Shown here: positions 8,147 to 16,213 of the stretch, one piece after another
Position numbering within the stretch: the first letter of the stretch is position 1
Layout of the letters: every line of letters starts with the position of its first letter
Assembly (NCBI GenBank): GCA_034522075.1
Contig: JAXHLO010000021.1
Span: forward strand, 1-64,000
Direction: 5' to 3'
DNA from: UBA7803 sp034522075
GTDB taxonomy: Bacteria > Pseudomonadota > Gammaproteobacteria > Pseudomonadales > Azotimanducaceae
DNA: 64,000 bases
Made by a program: the position numbers and the translations under genes
Notes under the pieces: generated by a model
Told to the model about the DNA's origin: nothing
Database searches by the model: none
Seen by the model: the letters and a program-made list of their open reading frames with translations, nothing else

Positions 8147-8781
8147 GCGGCCGGGCGTGGCTTTGGCTGGCCATCGCCGTGTTCTATGGGGTGTTCTGGT
8201 TCTGGTACACGCCGCTGGGCGGGCCGCTCACGGCGGCGGAGATCCGCCAGTTCAGCACAGCACTGGAACGCCGGGACGGTGACCCGGAGCGCCTGGCAGC
8301 GCTGCGCCGCTTCATGGCGGAGGATAGCGGCGGGCAGTTCTTCATGGTGAACCTGCTCGACCTGGCTGACCCGGCGCCTGTGTTGCCGGCCACCGGCCCC
8401 GATGCCGCGGCGCAGTCCCTGCTCGATCACTACATGGCGCACATGTATCCGGAACTGGCGCGCCGTGCCAGTCATCCGGTATTCGTCGGCACGGCCGTTG
8501 CCGGACTCCTGGACCTGGCGGGCATCGACGACGCTGCGCCGTGGAGCCGGGCCGCGCTCATGCGCTATCGCAGCCGCCGCGACATGCTGGAGATCGCCAC
8601 GGACCCTGCTTTCGCCGAACGGCACGAATACAAGGTGGCAGCGCTGGCCAGAACCGTGGCTTTCCCGGTGGAAGCTGATCTGTATCTGAGCGATCCGCGT
8701 GTGCTGCTGGCGCTGGTGCTGCTTGCCCTTGCGGCGCTGAGCAATCTGCTGGCGCTGCGCAGACAGCCACAGGCCGGTTGA
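8143..8781 (+). CDS. membrane-anchored DUF1330-like protein
   Basis: 212 residues from GTG 8143, overlapping the GST stop (GTGA), which implies translational coupling. One transmembrane helix near residues 4-22 and another near the C-terminus (LLALVLLALAALSNLL) flank a soluble part. In it, FFMVNLLDLAD and ALMRYRSRRDMLEIATDPAFAERHEYK resemble the DUF1330/EthD type dimeric alpha/beta barrel. Such barrels often serve as small oxygenases or binding proteins. The membrane-anchored form is unusual. No function is assigned; the operon context suggests a role with the dehalogenase and GST. Confidence 0.7.
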   Translation: MSGRAWLWLAIAVFYGVFWFWYTPLGGPLTAAEIRQFSTALERRDGDPERLAALRRFMAEDSGGQFFMVNLLDLADPAPVLPATGPDAAAQSLLDHYMAHMYPELARRASHPVFVGTAVAGLLDLAGIDDAAPWSRAALMRYRSRRDMLEIATDPAFAERHEYKVAALARTVAFPVEADLYLSDPRVLLALVLLALAALSNLLALRRQPQAG

Positions 8782-8822
8782 ATCGTGGCACAATCGCCCG
8801 CTTTGGCCGAGATGGCCGAACG

Positions 8823-9431
8823 CTACCTGGCGTGATCGGGGTCAGAGGCGGTCATGGAAGTTTTCCAGCTCCGCCAGCCGGCGACGGCCATGGCCAGGTA
8901 GACGAAGTACAGTGATGCATACAGGGGCAGCCCCTGGGCCCAGTAGACGCCCACGGACACCACGTCGATGATGAACCAGAACAGCCAGTTCTCTATCTTC
9001 TTGCGCGCCGTGAGCCACATCGCCGCCAGACTGGCGACGAACAGCCCGTTGTCCCAGTAGGGCAGGGCAGCATCGGTATACCAGGAGAACAGGGTGCCGA
9101 GGATGGCGGTGCCGGCCACGCACGCGCCGGCCAGCGCGGCGATGCTCGCGCGGCTCGCCCGGGTCACCGGCAGCACGGCTTCTCTCGGCGCTCTGCCGAA
9201 AATCCAGTAGTACCAGCCGTAAAGGTTCAGCGGCAGAAACCCCAAAACATGCAGCGCCAGGTTGGCGTACAGCCGGGCTTCCAGCAGAACGCTGACCGAG
9301 ACGACGACGTAGGCAACGCCGAGCGGCCAGGCCCAGAGGTTCTGGCGGATCAGGCACCAGACGATGACGAAACCCAGGACGGTGCCGATGGGTTCGTCCA
9401 CCACCAGCCAGTACTGCCAGAGCTGTTCCAT
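8823..9431 (-). CDS. pnuC: PnuC-type nicotinamide riboside transporter
   Basis: 202 residues with about seven hydrophobic helices. Family features include WCLIRQNLWAWPLG, ANLALHVLGFLPLNLYGWYYW and the C-terminal KKIENWLFWFIIDVVSVGVY followed by ASLYFVYLAMAVAGWRSW. PnuC proteins are facilitators for nicotinamide riboside; close relatives (PnuT, PnuX) carry thiamine or riboflavin, so specificity is inferred. No adjacent NadR-like kinase. PncA and PncB occur elsewhere in the window, consistent with NAD precursor salvage. Transcribed toward the GST operon. Confidence 0.88.
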   Translation of the reverse strand: MEQLWQYWLVVDEPIGTVLGFVIVWCLIRQNLWAWPLGVAYVVVSVSVLLEARLYANLALHVLGFLPLNLYGWYYWIFGRAPREAVLPVTRASRASIAALAGACVAGTAILGTLFSWYTDAALPYWDNGLFVASLAAMWLTARKKIENWLFWFIIDVVSVGVYWAQGLPLYASLYFVYLAMAVAGWRSWKTSMTASDPDHAR

Positions 9432-9452
9432 GGCGACTGCCGGCGGCCGCCG

Positions 9453-9887
9453 TCAGTTGACCAGGGTGACTACGCTTTCGGCATGCCGCATGACCCGTTC
9501 GCTCACGCTGCCGAGCAGCAGGCTTTTGACTGGCGACAGGCCGCGCCGGCCCATGACGATCAGAGCCTTGGGATTTTTGCTGATGTAGTGAAGGATTTCC
9601 TCGGCCGGGTCGCCGGACAGGATGACATCTTCGGCACGATCGGCGGCCTTGCCCAGCGCCTGCCGTGCGCTCTCGATCACGGTCCGGGCGCGCTCCTGCT
9701 GAATGCGCTCCACCTCCGGTTTGTCCAGATGCGACAAGCTCATCACGGACTCGGGCGACATGGCTACCACGTAGGCAAGCTTGATGGGAGAGTCCAGCGC
9801 TGTGCTCAGCCTGGCTGCGAAACGGGCCGCACGCAGTGAGCCTTCGGAGCCGTCAATGGGCACCAGGATGTGGTCGAACTCTGCCAT
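9453..9887 (-). CDS. universal stress protein, UspA family
   Basis: 144 residues, one Usp domain. It begins FDHILVPIDGSEGSLRAA and ends with VMGRRGLSPVKSLLLGSVS, the glycine-rich ATP-binding motif GxxGx9GS, followed by RHAESVVTLV. ATG 9887 gives the standard N-terminus. It follows the Kef-type antiporter gene on the same strand, and such pairs often respond together to stress. Cytoplasmic. Confidence 0.92.
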   Translation of the reverse strand: MAEFDHILVPIDGSEGSLRAARFAARLSTALDSPIKLAYVVAMSPESVMSLSHLDKPEVERIQQERARTVIESARQALGKAADRAEDVILSGDPAEEILHYISKNPKALIVMGRRGLSPVKSLLLGSVSERVMRHAESVVTLVN

Positions 9888-9962
9888 CAGGATTCCTCGC
9901 GGTGATTGCTGGTGCGGGCATTGTACAGGAACGGCCATGCTCGAAAGCCGGGTTCGGCCCTG

Positions 9963-11684
9963 CTACTCCGGCAGTTCCTTCTGGCCCAGCGGATCGTCGG
10001 GTATCTCCTGCACCGTGACCAGGCTTTGACTGACCAGGCTGGCGGCCTGAGCGGCGGCGTCGCGGAATGGCAGCAGCACCAGGTCGGCGCCTTCTTCGCT
10101 GAGGCGCTGCGCTCCGGCTTCGCTGTGGGCAGCGACGGCCAGGCGCCCGTGAAAGCCGAGATCCCGCAAGGCGCGGATGATCGATCGGCGTGGGTTCAGA
10201 TGCGTGATGCCGGTGGCGTGCTCCTGCAGCGCGGAGATGATCCAGTCCGCCTGGTGCAGCGGTAACTGCACGAGAAATTCGGGATCCGACGCGTCGCCGA
10301 AGTACGCCCTCAGGCCTGCTTCCCGGGCATGCCGGACGGCTACCGGGTCGAAATCCACGCCGAGTATCCGCAGGCCGCAGTTCTCCAGCGCTCTGGCCAT
10401 GGCGGAGCCGTAACGGCCGAGGCCGAATATGATGACGTCGACGGAATCACCCTGTGCCGGTGCAACAGATTCCGCACTGATTTTTGCCGGTTTCCTGTCC
10501 ACCTTCGCGAGCAGGGGGGCGAGCCAGGCATAGAGCTGGTGGGAATAGGTGATCATGTAGGTAGAGGCGGCGATGGTGATGAGTCCCACCAGGGTTACCA
10601 GACCCATGGCCGCTTCTGATACGTGGCCGAGCGCTGCGCCCATGGCGATGAAGATCAGCGAAAACTCGCTGATCTGTGCCACGGTCAGGCCGGCGAGAAA
10701 CCCCGTGCGCTGCTCGTAGCCCATGGCGCGCATGATGATCAGCACGATCAGCGGATTGCCGATGAGCACGAACAAGGACAGCACCAGCGCCGCGTTCACG
10801 CTCTCGCCGAGCAGCGACATGTCCAGGGACGCACCCAGCGCGATGAAGAAGAACAGCAGCAGGAAGTCGCGCAGCGACGACAGGCGGGCGGCGATGGCGT
10901 CGCGATAATGGGTCGATGCCAGAGAAACCCCGGCCAGCAGCCCGCCGAGTTCCTTGCCGAAGCCCAGGTAGTCGCCGAGGGCCGCCAGCAGAGCCGCCCA
11001 GCCGATGGTGAAGGACACCAGCAGTTCCGGCGCGCCCGACAGCCTGTCCAGCAGGGGATTGGCCAGATAACGGATGAACAGGCCCACCGCGGCCAGCATG
11101 ACGGCGCCGTAGCCGAATACCCACAGAACGTCGGTCAGGGCCGCCTCGCTGGCCGTGCCGACGCCGACCGCGGACAGCACGATCATGGCCAGCACGACCA
11201 CCAGATCCTGGACGATGAGGAAGCCCACGGCGATGCGTCCGTGCAGCGAGTCGATCTCGCGTTTGTCCGAGAGCAGCTTGACGATGATGATGGTGGACGA
11301 GAAGGTCAGCGCCACGGCGACGTAGATGCTGGTGACCGCATCGAAGCCGAGACCCAGCGTGATGAAGAAGCCGAAAATGGTGGTGAAGGCGACCTGACCC
11401 AGGCCGGTCATCAGCGCCACCGGGCCGAGGGTGCGTACCAGCCCCAGGTCGAGTTTCAGGCCCACGAGAAACAGCAGCAGGGCTATGCCGAGCTGGGCCA
11501 GCAGTTCGATCTGTTCCTCGGATTGAACGATGTCGAACACGGCCGGGCCGGCGACAATGCCCACCGCGATGAAGCTGACGATGAGTGGTTGGCGCAGCAG
11601 CATGCCGATGAAACCGCCCACGGCGGCCAGCACCAGCAAGGCGGCGATTTCGTAGAAGAGGTAGCCTTCGATGGCTTCGTTCAT
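9963..11684 (-). CDS. monovalent cation:proton antiporter (CPA2) with RCK domain
   Basis: 573 residues. The N-terminal half has some twelve membrane helices of the CPA2/Kef fold (FLVGLKLDLGLVRTLG, ALTFSSTIIIVKLLSDK, GFLIVQDLVVVLAM, LLLFFFIALGASLD). A cytoplasmic TrkA-N/RCK domain follows from about residue 425, with the nucleotide-binding loop IIFGLGRYGSAMA and GDASDPEFL. The C-terminus is short. It is predicted to exchange K+ or Na+ for protons under nucleotide control. Resembles YbaL/KefB/KefC, but I cannot pick the exact ortholog. The universal stress gene follows it after 75 bases. Confidence 0.9.
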   Translation of the reverse strand: MNEAIEGYLFYEIAALLVLAAVGGFIGMLLRQPLIVSFIAVGIVAGPAVFDIVQSEEQIELLAQLGIALLLFLVGLKLDLGLVRTLGPVALMTGLGQVAFTTIFGFFITLGLGFDAVTSIYVAVALTFSSTIIIVKLLSDKREIDSLHGRIAVGFLIVQDLVVVLAMIVLSAVGVGTASEAALTDVLWVFGYGAVMLAAVGLFIRYLANPLLDRLSGAPELLVSFTIGWAALLAALGDYLGFGKELGGLLAGVSLASTHYRDAIAARLSSLRDFLLLFFFIALGASLDMSLLGESVNAALVLSLFVLIGNPLIVLIIMRAMGYEQRTGFLAGLTVAQISEFSLIFIAMGAALGHVSEAAMGLVTLVGLITIAASTYMITYSHQLYAWLAPLLAKVDRKPAKISAESVAPAQGDSVDVIIFGLGRYGSAMARALENCGLRILGVDFDPVAVRHAREAGLRAYFGDASDPEFLVQLPLHQADWIISALQEHATGITHLNPRRSIIRALRDLGFHGRLAVAAHSEAGAQRLSEEGADLVLLPFRDAAAQAASLVSQSLVTVQEIPDDPLGQKELPE

Positions 11685-11782
11685 GAGCGCTCAATCCGAT
11701 TCAGAGCCTATGATGCAATGAATGGCCGGCGCTTGGCAGGGGTGGGTTGTTGTGTGTCGGCGATGTGACGGGTGCAGAACGA

Positions 11783-11809
11783 AAAATGCCCCCGGCAAGG
11801 GGGCATTTT
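11783..11809 (-). terminator. Rho-independent terminator
   Basis: Perfect 11-bp stem (11783-11793 with 11799-11809) around loop GGCAA on the plus strand. On the minus strand the stem is followed by a T run, placing it 20 bases after the DUF4168 stop. It is nearly symmetrical and could also stop plus-strand transcription. Confidence 0.85.
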
Positions 11810-11828
11810 CCCGGAGTCTTGCGCGCCT

Positions 11829-12206
11829 TCAGTTGCGCTGCAGGGATTCGAGCCGGTCTGCCAGTGCAGGGTCGGATTGCAGTTGCTGAGAAATCTGGTT
11901 GTACTCCGTCACGGAGAGGCCAGCATCTTCCACGGCCCCGACCATTTTCTCCTGAGCTTCCTGGCGTAGTGCCTGAGCCTCGGCAGCTTCCTGGGTGGAT
12001 TGAATCTCGGACGCATATTCCTGCTGCACCGATTGCACCTCGGTGACCGCTTCCACGAACTGCTCGAGCTGATCGTCGCTGACGTCCATGGATTGCTGCT
12101 GCCCCTGCTGCGGCTGTGCCGTGGCGGTGGCCGCACCGAGCGACAGGACGGCCGCCAGGGCGGCGGCGGGCAGGGCGGTGAGGAAGTTTCTGAAGGTAGG
12201 GGTCAT
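11829..12206 (-). CDS. secreted DUF4168 protein
   Basis: 125 residues with a clear signal peptide (AALAAVLSLGAATATAQ). A Gln-rich linker and the DUF4168 core follow: DVSDDQLEQFVEAVTEVQ, a helical stretch rich in Gln and Glu, and SVTEYNQISQQLQSDPALADRLESL. Periplasmic, all-alpha, function unknown. ATG 12206 is preceded by an AAGGAG site. It ends in a strong terminator, so it is probably a monocistronic or terminal gene. A similar but divergent protein is encoded just upstream. Confidence 0.9.
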   Translation of the reverse strand: MTPTFRNFLTALPAAALAAVLSLGAATATAQPQQGQQQSMDVSDDQLEQFVEAVTEVQSVQQEYASEIQSTQEAAEAQALRQEAQEKMVGAVEDAGLSVTEYNQISQQLQSDPALADRLESLQRN

Positions 12207-12327
12207 GACTGCTCCTTTCGTTGGTCGTCGCTGGAAAGGGCGCAAGGTCCGTGCCAGCTGTTGGCAAGCCGCCGGGCCGCTCGGGCCGGGGACCGAACGG
12301 CTGGTTTTCGGTCTGCTCGAGTGAAAT

Positions 12328-12346
12328 GTGTTTGATAATCAAACAC
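12328..12346. promoter_or_regulatory. 19-bp perfect palindrome, probable operator
   Basis: GTGTTTGATAATCAAACAC has 9-bp arms around one central A. It sits 121 bases upstream of the DUF4168 start and 25 bases past the stop of the upstream DUF4168-like gene. It is AT-rich in a GC-rich background, which argues for a protein-binding site rather than a terminator; no T run follows. The regulator is unknown. Confidence 0.6.
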
Positions 12347-12370
12347 AGTGTCTGTTGACGGAACGAACAC

Positions 12371-12742
12371 TCAATCGTAGCGGAAGGGTGTGGACAGCGA
12401 TTCGACCCGCTGGCGGAATTCCTCATCCTCTGCCATTCGCGCCATGAGTCCCTGCCACTCGTCCCGGGACACACCGTTCTGCTCCATGATCTGCCGGACT
12501 TCGTCGGTGAGTCCGCCGTCCAGCGATTCGGGCTCCTGCAGCGAACCGTTGTCCGCGTCGTCGTCGTGCTTTTTCAAGGCGCCCTGGGCCATGCCGTAGG
12601 CGCGGGAGAAGCGCACGATCAGCTCCCGGTCGATGTCTTCGGCGGGCATGGCCGGCGTCTCAGCGCTCTGGGCGTGCAGCGCCAGGGGCCAGGTTCCGAG
12701 GCTGAGCGTAATCACGCCGACAAGTGGGATCAGATTGCGCAC
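12371..12742 (-). CDS. small secreted DUF4168-like protein
   Basis: I place the start at GTG 12742 because a GGAGG site lies eight bases before it; an in-frame ATG at 12760 has no ribosome binding site. 123 residues with a signal peptide (LIPLVGVITLSLGTWPLALHAQ). The C-terminal pattern EQNGVSRDEWQGLMARMAEDEEFRQRVESL resembles the end of DUF4168 proteins. The acidic middle (KKHDDDADNG) is not shared with the downstream paralogue. Probably periplasmic, function unknown. Divergent from cardiolipin synthase. Confidence 0.65.
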   Translation of the reverse strand: MRNLIPLVGVITLSLGTWPLALHAQSAETPAMPAEDIDRELIVRFSRAYGMAQGALKKHDDDADNGSLQEPESLDGGLTDEVRQIMEQNGVSRDEWQGLMARMAEDEEFRQRVESLSTPFRYD

Positions 12743-12755
12743 GGGAATGTCCTCC

Positions 12756-12776
12756 GACATGATGGTCGATCATGTC
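12756..12776. promoter_or_regulatory. inverted repeat upstream of DUF4168-like gene
   Basis: GACATGAT-N5-ATCATGTC, perfect 8-bp arms, lies 14 bases upstream of the GTG start, in the divergent region shared with cls. It could be an operator or a 5' leader hairpin of the small gene. Confidence 0.5.
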
Positions 12777-12833
12777 TGATTTGCCAGCAATCTTCGGGCC
12801 AGGGGCGGCATTACAGGTCAGGATCACCGGCGG

Positions 12834-14249
12834 GTGAACCCGTGGCTCGATCCGAATGTGCTGGCGGTAGCGCTCGGCGTCGTCGCCGGGCTGCTGGGAA
12901 TACTGGCCAGCGGCCACGCCCTGCTCAACAAACGCCGGCCGCGCTCCGCCTTCGGCTGGATTGCCGTGTGTCTGATGTTTCCGCTGGCGGGCGCCGTGCT
13001 CTACTACCTGTTCGGTGTAAACCGCAGCCGGCGCAAGGCCCAGAAACTGCGTGACGAAGGCTACTTTGCCGCCATCCGCAGCGTGCACGCCGAGCTGTCC
13101 GCCGATGAAGCCGGCGCGCTGGGCCGTCTTGGCGAAGCTCTGAGCGGACAGCCGCTGCTTGCCGGCAATGCTGTGGAACTGCTGCGCTGCGGGGAAGAAG
13201 CCTACCCGGCCATGCTGGCGGCAATAGACAATGCCCGCGAGCGAATTCTGCTCAGCAGCTACATCTTCGATACCGACCAGACCGGGCGGGAATTCGCCGA
13301 TGCCCTGCAGCGCGCGGTACAGCGGGGCGTTGACGTACAGGTCCTCCTGGACGGCTTCGGCGAGTTGTATTCCTTTCCCCGAGCCCGGCGCATGCTGCGC
13401 AAACGGGGCATTACCGTGCGGCGCTTTCTGCCGCCGCGGCTGCTGCCGCCGAGCCTGATGATCAACCTGCGCAATCACCGCAAGATTCTGCTGGTGGATG
13501 GCCAGACAGCCTTCACCGGCGGCATGAATATTTCCGATCGGCATCGCCTCGAATTGCCGGGCAAGAGTCACCGGGTCGTGGATGTGCACTTCCTGCTGCG
13601 CGGGCCGGTGGTGGCCAGCCTGCAGTCCATTTTCAGCGGCGACTGGGTGTTCGCCGGCGGCGAGCCCGTGCCCGATACGCCCGTGACCGAACGGGCCGGG
13701 CCGTCCCTGTGCCGGGCCATTGCCGACGGCCCGGATGAAGAGCTGGACCGTCTGCTGCTGCTTCTGGTCGGCACCATCGGCCTGGCGCGGCGTCGCGTGG
13801 CCATCATGACCCCCTACTTCATTCCGCCCCGGGAACTGCTGGGGGCGCTGCAGACGGCGGCTTTGCGCGGGGTGGATGTGTCTCTGCTGCTGCCGGAACA
13901 CAACAACCTGTTCTTCATGCATCGGGCCACCCGGCATCTGCTGTGGGAATTGCTGCAGCGCGGCGTGCGCATTTATTTTCAGCCGGGCCCGTTCGTCCAC
14001 AGCAAGCTGCTGCTGGTGGATGACGAATACGCGCAGATCGGCTCGGCCAATCTCGACCCACGCAGTCTGCGGCTGAACTTCGAGCTGAACGTGGAGATTC
14101 TGGATACGCAGTTGGCCGTGAGTCTTGGCGAACACTACCAGGAGGCTCGGGGCCGCGCCCGGGAGATCAGTCTGTCGGAGGTGGACGGCCGGCGTCTGGG
14201 CACGCGTCTGCTGGATGGTCTGGCGTGGTTGTTCAGCCCGTATCTCTAG
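12834..14249 (+). CDS. cls: cardiolipin synthase, phospholipase D family
   Basis: 471 residues from GTG 12834. Two N-terminal membrane helices (VLAVALGVVAGLLGILAS and WIAVCLMFPLAGAVLYYLFG) precede two phospholipase D repeats. The HKD motifs are NHRKILLVDGQTAFTGGMN and VHSKLLLVDDEYAQIGSANL. This is the ClsA layout, joining two phosphatidylglycerols into cardiolipin and glycerol at the inner membrane. A weak hairpin (14251-14266) follows the stop. Divergent from the DUF4168-like gene. The symbol is a family-level assignment. Confidence 0.9.
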   Translation: MNPWLDPNVLAVALGVVAGLLGILASGHALLNKRRPRSAFGWIAVCLMFPLAGAVLYYLFGVNRSRRKAQKLRDEGYFAAIRSVHAELSADEAGALGRLGEALSGQPLLAGNAVELLRCGEEAYPAMLAAIDNARERILLSSYIFDTDQTGREFADALQRAVQRGVDVQVLLDGFGELYSFPRARRMLRKRGITVRRFLPPRLLPPSLMINLRNHRKILLVDGQTAFTGGMNISDRHRLELPGKSHRVVDVHFLLRGPVVASLQSIFSGDWVFAGGEPVPDTPVTERAGPSLCRAIADGPDEELDRLLLLLVGTIGLARRRVAIMTPYFIPPRELLGALQTAALRGVDVSLLLPEHNNLFFMHRATRHLLWELLQRGVRIYFQPGPFVHSKLLLVDDEYAQIGSANLDPRSLRLNFELNVEILDTQLAVSLGEHYQEARGRAREISLSEVDGRRLGTRLLDGLAWLFSPYL

Positions 14250-14285
14250 TCGCCCGAAAATGGGCGTTACGGGCCACTAAGTGCC

Positions 14286-15968
14286 TCACAGCATATAGAT
14301 CACGACATAAGCCAGCAGCATCACCGCCACCCACAGGGCTGTTGTGCCGATCTGCCAGGAGCGGCCGAGCACGCCGGACGGTGACAGAGTTCGCGCCAGG
14401 GTACTGCCGCCGCTCTCGGCGATGCGCTTGCGAATGGGGCCGAGACGGGCTGCGGCATGATCGACCAGCCGTGTGCCGCCTTCCCACGCCCGCGCCAGGC
14501 CCCGGCGCCACAGCCAGTCGACATCCAGCGTGATGGTGAGCGTGCGCTGCATCCAGGGCAGCAGTAGAAAGAAGGCCAGCCCCGAAAAGAGCAGCAGCTG
14601 CAGATAGAATATGACCTTCGAGGCCGTGTAAGCCTCGTAGACGACCGGGTAGGGCAGCAAGGCATAGAGCGGCTCCGGAAACACGCCGATCAGTATGCAC
14701 GCCGCCGACATGATGATCATGGCAGCCGCCATGTTCCACGGCGCATCTTTCGGCCGGAGGCCCGAATCCTTCTGAAAGAACACGAACCAGGGAAATTTGA
14801 TGCCGGCGTGGAGAAACACGCCTGCGGACGCCGCTGCAAGCAGGAAATACACAACGGTCAGGCCCTCCAGTTGTGCAGCCTCGGAGATCAGTGATTTGGT
14901 GGTGAACCCGGAGGTCAGCGGAAAGCTAGATATGGACAGAGCGCCGATGATGCCGCATACGGCGGTAACGGGCATGGTGCGGTACAGTCCGCCGAGGTTC
15001 GAGCAGAGGTTCTCGCCGGTGCGGTAGATGACCACGCCCGCGCTCATGAACAGCAGCGCTTTGTAGATGATGTGGGCGAAAGCATGGGCTGCCGCGCCGT
15101 TGATGGCCACCTCGGTGCCGATGCCCACAGCACAGACCATGAACCCTACCTGGTTGACGATGGAATACGCCAGGATGCGCCGCACGTCGTTCTCGAGCAG
15201 AGCGTAGATGATGCCGTAGAAGATCATCGCCAGACCGATGGGCACCAGGATCCCGGCGCCGGGAAACAGCAGGATCAATGCCAGCACGGCCGCTTTTGTC
15301 GTGAACGCGGACAGGAATACCGAACCGGTAGGACTGGAGCGCGGATAGGCATCGGAAAGCCAGGCCGATATGGGTACCGCTGCCGCGTTCAGCAGCACCC
15401 CGGCCAGCACCAGCCAAGCGCCCACATTGTCCAGGGCCAGCGGCAGGATCTCGATGGAGCCGGTGTGCACCATGATGGCTTCGATGCCGGCCATGAGGAT
15501 CACGCCGCCGGCCAGGTGAATGGCGGCGTAGCGGATACCGGCGGCATGCACCTTGGGACGATCACCGCACCAGACCACGACCGTCGAGAAGATGGCCATC
15601 AGTTCCCAGTAGACGAACAGGGTGATCAGGTCGCCGGCGAAACTGACGCCCACGGCACCGGCGGCATACAGGTGAGCGGCGGCGAGCTCATACCACTTGG
15701 CGTGGCGGAAAGCGAACAGGGCCCCGACGAATGCCATGAAAGCAAAAATGCTGGCAAACAGACGGCGCAGCGGACTGCCTTCCACAGGCTCACTCGTGAA
15801 GTCGAGATAGTGCGCCGTCATGGCCACACCGTCCGGGACTTGCCAGATCACATACAGGGTGATCAGCGGGGTCAGCAGTACCACGGCCGAGCGCAACATT
15901 CCGCGCATCAGCGCGCTGAGTACCCCGCCGGCGATCAGGACCAGCGTAGGCGGGAGCACTTCAATCAT
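14286..15968 (-). CDS. third Mrp/complex I-like proton-translocating subunit (D-like)
   Basis: 560 residues, intact, with about fourteen membrane helices. It belongs to the NuoL/M/N-MrpA/D family: the lysine-bearing core SDAYPRSSPTGSVFLSAFTTK, ALLENDVRRILAYSIVNQVGFM, and HAFAHIIYKALLFMSAGVV. The C-terminal extension past residue 470 is longer than in NuoM/N. Last gene of the minus-strand antiporter operon; its start overlaps the preceding small gene by eight bases. Expected to move H+ (or Na+) as part of a multisubunit complex. Being undamaged, it shows this operon is not simply decayed. Confidence 0.88.
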   Translation of the reverse strand: MIEVLPPTLVLIAGGVLSALMRGMLRSAVVLLTPLITLYVIWQVPDGVAMTAHYLDFTSEPVEGSPLRRLFASIFAFMAFVGALFAFRHAKWYELAAAHLYAAGAVGVSFAGDLITLFVYWELMAIFSTVVVWCGDRPKVHAAGIRYAAIHLAGGVILMAGIEAIMVHTGSIEILPLALDNVGAWLVLAGVLLNAAAVPISAWLSDAYPRSSPTGSVFLSAFTTKAAVLALILLFPGAGILVPIGLAMIFYGIIYALLENDVRRILAYSIVNQVGFMVCAVGIGTEVAINGAAAHAFAHIIYKALLFMSAGVVIYRTGENLCSNLGGLYRTMPVTAVCGIIGALSISSFPLTSGFTTKSLISEAAQLEGLTVVYFLLAAASAGVFLHAGIKFPWFVFFQKDSGLRPKDAPWNMAAAMIIMSAACILIGVFPEPLYALLPYPVVYEAYTASKVIFYLQLLLFSGLAFFLLLPWMQRTLTITLDVDWLWRRGLARAWEGGTRLVDHAAARLGPIRKRIAESGGSTLARTLSPSGVLGRSWQIGTTALWVAVMLLAYVVIYML

Positions 15969-16213
15969 GGTAGTAGCCGTCGGGCCGCTTCAGGACCAGG
16001 CCCAGCAGCTTGGCGCCGAACACCATCAACACGCAGGAGCCGAAGCCGAACAGAGCGCCGAAGCCGAACCAGCCATCAACGCCGAAGTAACCCTTCACCG
16101 GAAAGACCAGCTGAGCGAGCACGGTCAGGGCCAGCGCGATGCTGAACACGACACCACAAACGCCGGATCGTACTCGGCCGTGACAGCCAGTGATCGTCGG
16201 ACGGCTGGTTCAT
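15961..16213 (-). CDS. small two-helix subunit of the Mrp-like complex (frameshifted)
   Basis: Begins MNQPSDDHWLSRPSTIRRLW at ATG 16213 and continues in another frame, after a shift near 16145-16150, with ALALTVLAQLVFPVKGYFGVDGWFGFG and a C-terminus LLGLVLKRPDGYYHD. Joined, it gives about 84 residues with two membrane helices around a glycine/phenylalanine-rich loop. Small proteins like this accompany the extra D subunits in gammaproteobacterial Mrp-like clusters. Four-base ATGA overlap with the upstream gene and an eight-base overlap with the downstream one. I treat the shift as a probable sequence error. Confidence 0.65.

Noticed and set aside
8801..8825. tRNA-like string GCCGAGATGGCCGAACG
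   Set aside because: No anticodon arm, T arm or acceptor complement follows; the sequence runs into pnuC.
10623..11768. Plus-strand open frame of 381 codons opposite the Kef-type antiporter
   Set aside because: Low-complexity His/Gln/Glu-rich antisense product of a membrane protein gene; similar shadows occur opposite the nuo and mrp genes.
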